A stretch of 64,000 nt of DNA from Thermotoga sp. SG1 (lineage in GTDB: Bacteria > Thermotogota > Thermotogae > Thermotogales > Thermotogaceae). Shown one piece after another: positions 16,729 through 24,066 of the stretch. The stretch lies in NCBI RefSeq assembly GCF_002865985.1, contig NZ_LNDD01000002.1, positions 62,001 through 126,000 on the forward strand, given 5' to 3'. The position numbers and the translations under genes were made by a program. The notes beneath the pieces are model-generated. The model searched no databases. It was not told the origin of the DNA and saw only the letters and a program-made list of their open reading frames with translations. How positions within the stretch are numbered: the first letter of the stretch is position 1; every line of letters begins with the position of its first letter.

Positions 16729-19286
16729 GTTTCAATACTTCCTTAGAGGTATGGAAACAGCACACGATTGAACTCTTCGAGAATCAGTTCTGCAAGGTTT
16801 CAATACTTCCTTAGAGGTATGGAAACACTAGTGACGACTTGGTCATTGGTCTTATTGAGACAGGTTTCAATACTTCCTTAGAGGTATGGAAACGGAGGTG
16901 ATACAATGAGTAACATGCTATGGGGAGGTGGTTTCAATACTTCCTTAGAGGTATGGAAACTTACACCACCTCCTATCAAAATCCACTTCCAGTCAAGTTT
17001 CAATACTTCCTTAGAGGTATGGAAACCTTTTTTTATACCACTATCTTGCCACGTTGTCAAGTTTCAATACTTCCTTAGAGGTATGGAAACTCCCCCTCCT
17101 CTCTCCAGCCTACTTCGTTCCAGCCGGTTTCAATACTTCCTTAGAGGTATGGAAACTAGGTGCGATTGAAGAAATCCCGCAACCGACCACGTTTCAATAC
17201 TTCCTTAGAGGTATGGAAACTTTGTTATCTCGAACGTTATTCTGACAACTCCGTCATGTTTCAATACTTCCTTAGAGGTATGGAAACAATTCTATAACCC
17301 GTGGAAATTTCTGCAAAACAAGTGTTTCAATACTTCCTTAGAGGTATGGAAACGTTTTTCCTATTTCTTGAAATAATTTTTTCCACTCCGTTTCAATACT
17401 TCCTTAGAGGTATGGAAACCCGTGGTCATTGGTGGTGGAACATCCACGGTCACGAGTTTCAATACTTCCTTAGAGGTATGGAAACTCCATGAATCTGATT
17501 CGGTTTTCGTGAGTAATGAACCCCGTTTCAATACTTCCTTAGAGGTATGGAAACACAACTATATCTATTTCCTCCACTTTTAGACTCGTAGTTTCAATAC
17601 TTCCTTAGAGGTATGGAAACCTATCTGCTCGGTCAGGATCGGAAGCAGCGTGTCGTGTTTCAATACTTCCTTAGAGGTATGGAAACACAATCTCTCCCTC
17701 TTCAGTGATAAAATCCTTTTCCAGTTTCAATACTTCCTTAGAGGTATGGAAACTATATTTGTGCGTGGGATTGTGCGAGTGAATGAAAGTTTCAATACTT
17801 CCTTAGAGGTATGGAAACTATCTGAACGATGCTACAAATTCAGCAACTGTTTCAAGTTTCAATACTTCCTTAGAGGTATGGAAACTGTTCCACCCCTTGA
17901 AGACAAGAGAAACATGATCCATTTCCGTTTCAATACTTCCTTAGAGGTATGGAAACATTGAGGGAGCTACGTGAAAAGGTGGGTTTGTCTGGTTTCAATA
18001 CTTCCTTAGAGGTATGGAAACTTCAAGTTTGCCGTTGTGGCTCCTTCTAATGTTCGAGGTTTCAATACTTCCTTAGAGGTATGGAAACCGTATTCTGTAA
18101 AGCTCTTTTCAAGGCTTTTTATTCGTTTCAATACTTCCTTAGAGGTATGGAAACGCATACAGACGCTCGCCTATTTTCTTCACAGTCACCTTGTTTCAAT
18201 ACTTCCTTAGAGGTATGGAAACGTGTGGTGCAGAACATCGGGCTTGGACAAACCAAGAGTTTCAATACTTCCTTAGAGGTATGGAAACAAGCTGGACGGT
18301 GAAAAAGAAGGCGGTGAGTAAGTAGTTTCAATACTTCCTTAGAGGTATGGAAACGCGTTGTTCTTGCATCGCTTGTAATGGGGAGCGTGAGTTTCAATAC
18401 TTCCTTAGAGGTATGGAAACTAGTCCTTGAGGATACGAGTCTAAAAGTGGAGGAAAGTTTCAATACTTCCTTAGAGGTATGGAAACCTTGGAACGAATAC
18501 TTCGTTGTTTTTTTCGTCAACTCGTTTCAATACTTCCTTAGAGGTATGGAAACACGTCCTTCACAAACGTGGTGTGAGACTGTTCCCGCCCGTTTCAATA
18601 CTTCCTTAGAGGTATGGAAACGTCTCCGGGGGAGCGAGATGCTCGCAAATGCACAAGGTTTCAATACTTCCTTAGAGGTATGGAACCCCCCAGCCCGTTT
18701 CCAAAGCGGCTTGGGCAAGCATAGTTTCAATACTTCCTTAGAGGTATGGAAACTTTCTGATCCCTCCTCCACAACGTCCCGGTACCTGGTTTCAATACTT
18801 CCTTAGAGGTATGGAAACACTGCAAGGAAAAATTGTATATCTTTCTGTAAGAACGTTTCAATACTTCCTTAGAGGTATGGAAACATCTCCTCTCTGTCTT
18901 CACCGTCGTGAATTTTCTTGTTTCAATACTTCCTTAGAGGTATGGAAACCGTCTACACCTGAGGAGCCTGTACGAGTTCTAAGAATGTTTCAATACTTCC
19001 TTAGAGGTATGGAAACTTGGCTATGAGGTGTACAATGTCAGCTTGGCGGCGGGTTTCAATACTTCCTTAGAGGTATGGAAACTCTACAAGGGCGTTGAAC
19101 AGTCTTCTCGACATGATACTCCCGTTTCAATACTTCCTTAGAGGTATGGAAACCCCATGAATTCATAAACATGGATTCGTCCAGTTGCTGGTTTCAATAC
19201 TTCCTTAGAGGTATGGAAACGAGACAGAAGAGACTTCCGAGACTGAATAAACTCCTGTTTCAATACTTCCTTAGAGGTATGGAAAC
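16729..19286 (-). CRISPR. CRISPR array, 39 repeats and 38 spacers
   Basis: Thirty-base repeats begin GTTTCAATAC and end GTATGGAAAC on the plus strand; I located 39, the first at 16729 and the last at 19257. Spacers are 34-41 bp. All repeats look identical except the one at 18658-18687, where the penultimate base is C instead of A. Read on the minus strand the repeat ends ATTGAAAC, the classic 8-nt crRNA 5' tag of type I-B and III systems, so I place the transcript on the minus strand with the leader at the right. That is inference, because the clearest adjacent promoter points the other way. No cas gene lies within the window, so processing must depend on cas genes elsewhere. All ORFs within this interval are repeat-encoded artefacts. 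Confidence 0.98.
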
Positions 19287-19304
19287 AGAATCTTTCCTTT
19301 CCTC

Positions 19305-19334
19305 GTTTCAATCTCTTCTCGGTAAGAACTCCCA
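19305..19334. repeat. Degenerate CRISPR repeat remnant
   Basis: GTTTCAAT is followed by diverged sequence, 18 bp beyond the last full repeat. Only the tag-bearing end (ATTGAAAC on the minus strand) is preserved. Confidence 0.5.
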
Positions 19335-19369
19335 GTAATTTTTCAAGCCAGGATGTTTCTTTTTTTTAT

Positions 19370-19398
19370 TTGACAAATATATGCAAAATGTATATAAT
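19370..19398 (+). promoter_or_regulatory. Strong promoter of the ferredoxin/NifX unit
   Basis: TTGACA (19370-19375), exactly 17 nt, TATAAT (19393-19398). The spacer carries an imperfect dyad (ATATA...TATAT around GCAAAATG) that could be an operator. A start about 7 nt downstream would put the 5' end of the RNA almost on the GAGGTG ribosome site at 19405. Confidence 0.75.
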
Positions 19399-19416
19399 TT
19401 CTTTGAGGTGAAAACC

Positions 19417-19455
19417 ATGAGAAAAGTGTGCTGGTGTTGGTGGTGTGGTTATTAA
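19417..19455 (+). CDS. 12-residue Cys/Trp-rich leader peptide (upstream ORF)
   Basis: ATG-led ORF encoding MRKVCWCWWCGY then TAA. GAGGTG lies 6 nt before the ATG and is the first ribosome site after the promoter. Three Cys and three Trp in 12 codons is far from chance composition. The stop lies 2 nt before the 5' arm of a hairpin that would sequester the ferredoxin ribosome site. It may be a regulatory leader peptide or a functional metal/redox micropeptide. I know no family for it. Confidence 0.65.
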   Translation: MRKVCWCWWCGY

Positions 19456-19457
19456 TG

Positions 19458-19502
19458 CTCCCTCCCTATTGCAAAAAGATAAAAAACAGGCTTGGGAGGG
19501 AG
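19458..19502 (+). promoter_or_regulatory. Hairpin sequestering the ferredoxin ribosome site
   Basis: CTCCCTCCC (19458-19466) and GGGAGGGAG (19494-19502) are perfect 9-nt complements flanking an A-rich 27-nt loop. The 3' arm contains the ribosome site for the ATG at 19509. A ribosome terminating at 19455 would cover the 5' arm and expose the site. The structure is visible; the regulation is inferred. Confidence 0.65.
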
Positions 19503-19508
19503 ATTGGA

Positions 19509-19862
19509 ATGGAATCCAAGAACACTCCGGTGATTGGAAAAGATGTCCTTGGACGAGAAGTGCGTGATCTTTCTAAAATTCCCTGGTGGGGTGTAGATAG
19601 AAAAGCAATAGAGTGGTATCCAGTCATCGACTACGACAAATGCACATCGTGTGGCATTTGCTTTGTAACTTGTGGAAGGCGAGTATTTGACTTTGACAGA
19701 AAAGAAGGGAAAGTGATGGTAGCATGTCCTTACAATTGCATGGTTGCATGTCAGACATGTATGAATCTTTGTCCAACAGAAGCAATAAGTTTTCCTGATG
19801 TTTCTTACATAAAGAAATTGGTCGCACAGAATAAAATCGTAAAAAAGCTTTTGAAATTATAA
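19509..19862 (+). CDS. 4Fe-4S polyferredoxin-like protein
   Basis: A 117-residue protein from ATG 19509, well spaced behind GGGAGGGAG. An N-terminal region (GREVRDLSKIPWWGVDRKAIEW) precedes CTSCGICFVTC and then CPYNC, CQTC and MNLCP motifs, enough cysteines for two [4Fe-4S] clusters with two extra Cys. It is probably a cytoplasmic electron carrier; there is no signal peptide. A longer frame back to GTG 19428 overlaps the leader peptide and lacks a ribosome site. Its neighbour is a NifX-like protein, which suggests a role in Fe-S or metal handling. The remembered neighbour of TM1816 in T. maritima is similar. Confidence 0.85.
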   Translation: MESKNTPVIGKDVLGREVRDLSKIPWWGVDRKAIEWYPVIDYDKCTSCGICFVTCGRRVFDFDRKEGKVMVACPYNCMVACQTCMNLCPTEAISFPDVSYIKKLVAQNKIVKKLLKL

Positions 19863-19937
19863 AACCCCTGCTCTCTGATGAACATCTATCAACAAAAGAA
19901 ACGGAAACTAATCCTGAACCATGGAGGAGGTGAAGCG

Positions 19938-20261
19938 ATGATCATTGTTATTCCCGTTTCCGAAAACAAGGGAAAAGACTCTCCCATCTCGGAACACTTC
20001 GGAAGAGCCCCCTATTTTGCGTTCATGAAAGTGGAAGATGGTAAAATACTGGATATCTTTGTTGAAGAAAACCCCTTCGCGCAGGATCATGTTGCCGGTG
20101 CTGTTCCGAATTTTGTGAGGCAAAAAGGAGCAGACCTTGTCATAGCAAGAGGAATTGGAAAGAAAGCAGTTTCTGTTTTTGAATCCTCCGGTGTAAAAGT
20201 AATAAGAGGAGCTTCAAGAACAGTGGAGGAAGTAGTGAGAAAATACCTGAGTGGAGAGTAG
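19938..20261 (+). CDS. NifX/NafY-like (dinitrogenase cofactor family) protein, shortened tail
   Basis: A 107-residue single-domain protein: [28 protein letters not shown] and [15 protein letters not shown] are typical of the NifX/NifB-C-terminal fold, which binds Fe-S or FeMo-cofactor precursors; in non-diazotrophs the role is unknown. It starts at ATG behind GGAGGAGGTG. The remembered T. maritima homologue TM1816 (solved structure) continues into a His-rich tail. Here TAG at 20259 stops translation, but the following in-frame codons read KDSDYKGHHH before TGA, a relic of that tail. Probably co-transcribed with the ferredoxin. Confidence 0.88.
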   Translation: MIIVIPVSENKGKDSPISEHFGRAPYFAFMKVEDGKILDIFVEENPFAQDHVAGAVPNFVRQKGADLVIARGIGKKAVSVFESSGVKVIRGASRTVEEVVRKYLSGE

Positions 20262-20300
20262 AAGGATTCAGATTACAAAGGTCATCATCATTGAAATCAA

Positions 20301-20324
20301 AGAGGGGCCAAAGCCCCTCTTTTT
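20301..20324. terminator. Bidirectional terminator between NifX-like gene and valS
   Basis: AGAGGGGC and GCCCCTCT arms with a CAAA loop, followed by TTTTT on the plus strand and CTCTTTGATTT on the minus strand. It serves two convergent units. Confidence 0.9.
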
Positions 20325-22921
20325 CACTCTAGATCTTTCAGTATTGCTTCCAGTCTTTTGATGCGTTCTATGTTGCTTTCCAGCCTCTCTTTTGTCTCTT
20401 CGACCACTTCTTCGGGGGCTTTTTCCAGGAAGTCCTTGTTGGAAAGTTTCTTTTCGAGGCGATCGATCTCTTTCTTGATTTTTTCCATATTCTGTTTCAA
20501 TCTCTCTTTTTCTTTTTCGAAATCAATCAGGCCACCAAGATTGACGTACACTTCCACGTTTTCCTCAACGTATGCGGTTGCTGTTTTTTGAGGCTTTTCA
20601 TTCACAATGGTTATCTCTTCTATGTTTCCGAGACTCTTGAGGAGAAGATCCATTTCATTCGTGATTTCAAGTCCTTTTACGAAAATTTTCACTCTCTGAG
20701 ACTGGGGAAGGTTCATCTCCGCCCTCACGTTTCTGACACCACGAATCATGTTCATGAGCCTTGTGAATTCTTTCTCCGCTGTTTCATCGATGTGTTCTTC
20801 TTCCACTTCGGGCCATTTTGCTATCGTTATCGATTCACCATCAACGGGGAGTTTTTGCCAGAGTTCTTCTGTGAGAAACGGCATGAACGGGTGAAGGAGT
20901 CTCAGAGAGGTATCGAGTGTTTTCACCAGAATCGTTTGAACAAGGTGCCTTTCCCCTGTTTTGAGTCTTGGTTTTGATGCTTCTATGTACCAGTCACAGA
21001 ACTCATCCCAGAAGAAGTTGTATACGGCTCTTGCCGCTATGTTGAAGTCGTAATTCTCCAGGGCACTGGTCACCTCTTTGACCGTTTTGTTGAGTCTTGC
21101 GAGTATCCACTTGTCCACTGTCTTGAGGTTTTCAAGTGGAACTTCTCTGTAATCTTCAAGGTTCATCAAGACGAATCTTGTGGCATTCCATATCTTGTTT
21201 GCAAACTTCTTGTAGGCGTCAAAGTACCTTGGATCGAGTTTTATGTCCCTTCCCTGAGCGGCAAGAATGGCAAGGGTGAACCTCATGGGATCTGCTCCAT
21301 ACTCATCTATCACTTCAAGAGGATCGATACCGTTTCCAAGGGACTTGCTCATCTTTCTTCCATATTTGTCTCTGACCAGTTGGTGAATGTACACGTGACT
21401 GAACGGTTTTTCGTTCATGAACTCGTACCCCATCATGATCATTCTTGCGACCCAGAAGAAGATGATGTCAAATCCTGTGACGAGAAGATCCGTTGGATAG
21501 TATCTATTGAGATCTTCCGTTTCCTCGGGCCAGCCAAGCGTTGAAAAGGGCCAGAGAGCAGAAGAAAACCACGTGTCGAGTACGTCTTCGTCCTGTTTCA
21601 GATTGGTGGAACCACATTTTTCGCACTTTTCTACATCCTCTTCGGAAACGTTGATGTGTCCACAGTCCTGGCAGTACCATACAGGAATCCTGTGGCCCCA
21701 CCACAACTGTCTGGATATACACCAGTCTCTGATCTCGTACATCCAGTTGAGGTAAACCTTCGTCCATCTTTCCGGGAAGAATTTGATTTCTCCCTTTTCA
21801 ACGGCTTCGATGCCTCTCTTCGCCAGAGGTTTTGTGGCGACGAACCACTGGTCTGACAGCTTCGGCTCTATCACGGTATCACACCTGTAACAGTGGCCAA
21901 CGGAATGCGTGTAGTCTTCTATTTTCACAAGAAAGCCCTGCTCTTCAAGATCTTTCACGATCTTTTCTCTTGCTTCGTATCTGTCGAGCCCTCTGTACTT
22001 TCCACCGGTTTCGTTTATTCGTGCGTTGTCGTCGAAGATTTCCACCATCGGAAGATCGTGCCTCTGTGCAATGAGGTAGTCGTTCGGGTCGTGAGCCGGT
22101 GTTACCTTCACTGCTCCCGTTCCAAACTTTGGGTCAACGTATTTGTCCGCAACAACCGGGATCTCCCTTCCAACGAGTGGAAGAATGAGAGTTTTGCCAA
22201 CAAAATCCTTGTACCTTTCATCCTCTGGATGAACGGCCACCGCGGTGTCTCCAAGCATCGTTTCAGGCCTTGTGGTTGCAACGACTATGTATTCATCAGA
22301 GTCTTTGACGGGGTATTTCACATAGTAGAGTTTGGACTGGTGCTCTTTGTGCTCTACCTCTTCGTCTGAGAGCACGGTTTTGCATCTTGGACACCAGTTC
22401 ACAATGTATTTTCCTCTGTATATCAAACCTTTTTTGTAGAGTTCAACGAAGACCTTCCTGACGGCTCTGCTGAGCCCCTCGTCGAGGGTGAAGCGCTCTC
22501 TTGTCCAGTCCACCGATGCTCCAAGAGCCTTTATCTGTTCTCTGATTTCTTTTCTGTACTTGTTCGCCCATTCCCAGGTGATCTCGAGGAACTTTTCTCT
22601 TCCTATCTCCTCTCTTGTTTTTCCCTGCGTTTGAAGAAGGAACTTCTCCACGGCGTTCTGTGTGGCAATTCCGGCGTGGTCTTCACCCGGAACCCACAGA
22701 ACGTCGTATCCTTTCATCCTCTTGTACCTTACCACTATATCCTGAAGCGTTATGTTAAGAGCGTGTCCCATGTGGATTCTTCCTGTGATGTTCGGTGGTG
22801 GTATCACGATGGAGAACTTTTCACCGACACCTTTGGGAGTGAAGTAACCCTTTTCCTCCCAGTACCTGTACCATTTGGTTTCTATCTCGGCTGGATTGTA
22901 TCTGGTCGAAAGTTCTGCCAC
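20324..22921 (-). CDS. valS: Valyl-tRNA synthetase
   Basis: Class I aminoacyl-tRNA synthetase charging tRNA-Val with valine, with editing. HIGH motif as PPPNITGRIHMGH (41-53), KMSKS near residue 525, zinc-knuckle-like Cys pairs (CPRCKTVL; CQDCGH with CEKCGS) and a C-terminal coiled coil from about residue 800. GTG 22921 gives 865 residues and MAELSTRYNPAE, well spaced from GGGAGGTG; the frame back to 22978 is unlikely. Confidence 0.96.
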   Translation of the reverse strand: MAELSTRYNPAEIETKWYRYWEEKGYFTPKGVGEKFSIVIPPPNITGRIHMGHALNITLQDIVVRYKRMKGYDVLWVPGEDHAGIATQNAVEKFLLQTQGKTREEIGREKFLEITWEWANKYRKEIREQIKALGASVDWTRERFTLDEGLSRAVRKVFVELYKKGLIYRGKYIVNWCPRCKTVLSDEEVEHKEHQSKLYYVKYPVKDSDEYIVVATTRPETMLGDTAVAVHPEDERYKDFVGKTLILPLVGREIPVVADKYVDPKFGTGAVKVTPAHDPNDYLIAQRHDLPMVEIFDDNARINETGGKYRGLDRYEAREKIVKDLEEQGFLVKIEDYTHSVGHCYRCDTVIEPKLSDQWFVATKPLAKRGIEAVEKGEIKFFPERWTKVYLNWMYEIRDWCISRQLWWGHRIPVWYCQDCGHINVSEEDVEKCEKCGSTNLKQDEDVLDTWFSSALWPFSTLGWPEETEDLNRYYPTDLLVTGFDIIFFWVARMIMMGYEFMNEKPFSHVYIHQLVRDKYGRKMSKSLGNGIDPLEVIDEYGADPMRFTLAILAAQGRDIKLDPRYFDAYKKFANKIWNATRFVLMNLEDYREVPLENLKTVDKWILARLNKTVKEVTSALENYDFNIAARAVYNFFWDEFCDWYIEASKPRLKTGERHLVQTILVKTLDTSLRLLHPFMPFLTEELWQKLPVDGESITIAKWPEVEEEHIDETAEKEFTRLMNMIRGVRNVRAEMNLPQSQRVKIFVKGLEITNEMDLLLKSLGNIEEITIVNEKPQKTATAYVEENVEVYVNLGGLIDFEKEKERLKQNMEKIKKEIDRLEKKLSNKDFLEKAPEEVVEETKERLESNIERIKRLEAILKDLE

Positions 22922-22952
22922 TCTCAGCACCTCCCTCTCTTGAGATATTTTA

Positions 22953-23453
22953 TCAGAACCTGAGAAGAGCCCCCACAAGACCGCAACCGAATATGATCAC
23001 AAGCGGATGAACCTTCATGAAGGAGCACAGAAAGGCAATCACACCGAAGATGATCATGATGGGACTTCTGATACTCCCCATGAGAGAAAAGAGCGTAACG
23101 ATCATGAGGGCGGTGGTGACACCTTCAAGTGCCTTCATCAATCTCTTTCTTTGAAACTTCAAGTACTTTCCAAGAAGAATAGCGAAAGAGAGCACCAGGA
23201 TCGGTGCTCCAAGGAAAGCGAGCGTGTTCAAGACGGCTCCGGCAAGTCCGAAGAACTTGTATCCTGTGTAGGTTGCCAGGTTTATGGCCACAGGTCCCGG
23301 TGTCATCTGAGCGATCGAGACGGCCTGAGAAAATTCTTCAAGAGTGAGAAATCCTCGAGAGACAAGTTCTTCCTTCAAAACACCAACGATTGTCCAACCA
23401 CCACCGAAAGAGAGAAATCCTACCTTAAGAAAAACAAACGCAAGATACCACAA
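22953..23453 (-). CDS. chrA2: Chromate transporter-family half protein (second)
   Basis: A 166-residue hydrophobic protein with the ChrA-domain signature: FLSFGGGWTIVGVLKEELVSRGFLTLEEF then QMTPGPVAINLATYTGY. About five or six membrane helices. It follows its paralogue by 3 nt; the two probably form a heterodimer equal to one long-chain ChrA. Family members export chromate or related oxyanions in some hosts; the substrate here is not proven. valS follows downstream on the same strand. Confidence 0.85.
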   Translation of the reverse strand: MWYLAFVFLKVGFLSFGGGWTIVGVLKEELVSRGFLTLEEFSQAVSIAQMTPGPVAINLATYTGYKFFGLAGAVLNTLAFLGAPILVLSFAILLGKYLKFQRKRLMKALEGVTTALMIVTLFSLMGSIRSPIMIIFGVIAFLCSFMKVHPLVIIFGCGLVGALLRF

Positions 23454-23456
23454 GAT

Positions 23457-23981
23457 TCACTCCTCCTTCAGATAGAGTAAAAAGGCAAGCAAAACGATCA
23501 CCGGTATGACAAGTGATTCCCAAAAAATCAGAAAAAGAGCAGAAAGCGTCACAAGAGAGAGTCTGTACAGATTCCAGCGCTGATTCCTCACAAGTCTGAA
23601 AAGAACACTTCCCACAAGTCCGACGATGGCAACGTATGCTCCTCTCAAAAAACTTTGAACATAACTGACTTCTGAGAAAGACTGTATGATCTCTGCTACA
23701 GCGACGATGGCAAAAAACGGTGGTAGAAAAACGGCCACTCCGGATGCGATCGCACCGGGCAGTCCCGAAAGTCTTTTCCCAACCAGAACGGCCGTGTTGA
23801 AGGCTATGGGACCTGGTATCACCTGTGCTGTGCTGACTATCCGGAAAAATTCCTTCTCCGTCAAAAGACCAGATTTTTCCAGTTCCCATTTCATCACGGG
23901 GATCATCGCGTATCCTCCACCTATTGTCAGGGCAGATATTCTGAGGAACAGAAAGAAAAGCCTCACAACCAAATCACCCAC
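23457..23981 (-). CDS. chrA1: Chromate transporter-family half protein (first)
   Basis: A 174-residue paralogue of the next gene: RISALTIGGGYAMIPVMKWELEKSGLLTEKEF and QVIPGPIAFNTAVLVGKR, then hydrophobic helices. Short-chain ChrA proteins occur as pairs with opposite topology, as here. The annotated GTG lies only about 1 nt from GGAGG, so TTG 23972 (nine bases in) may be the real start. The intergenic region to guaA (divergent) is 85 bp. Confidence 0.83.
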   Translation of the reverse strand: MGDLVVRLFFLFLRISALTIGGGYAMIPVMKWELEKSGLLTEKEFFRIVSTAQVIPGPIAFNTAVLVGKRLSGLPGAIASGVAVFLPPFFAIVAVAEIIQSFSEVSYVQSFLRGAYVAIVGLVGSVLFRLVRNQRWNLYRLSLVTLSALFLIFWESLVIPVIVLLAFLLYLKEE

Positions 23982-24066
23982 CTCCAGATTCGATTCTAGT
24001 TCAACACAAATTTCCTTCGGGTTAAATTTGTATATGATTTAATAGAATCAAAAGAGTCGGGAGGGG

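Noticed and set aside
16878-19026. Many 60-140 codon ORFs encoding NTSLEVWK or FHTSKEVLK repeats
   Set aside because: They are translations of the 30-bp CRISPR repeat on each strand, with spacers between, and have no ribosome sites.
19428-19508. Longer ferredoxin reading frame from GTG 19428
   Set aside because: No ribosome site, overlaps the leader peptide, and the hydrophobic LVLVVWLLMLPPYC head is the same Trp/Cys codons read out of frame.
22953-23981. Two chromate transporter ORFs as one frameshifted gene
   Set aside because: Each half has its own complete repeat domain and start; short-chain ChrA pairs are a known arrangement.
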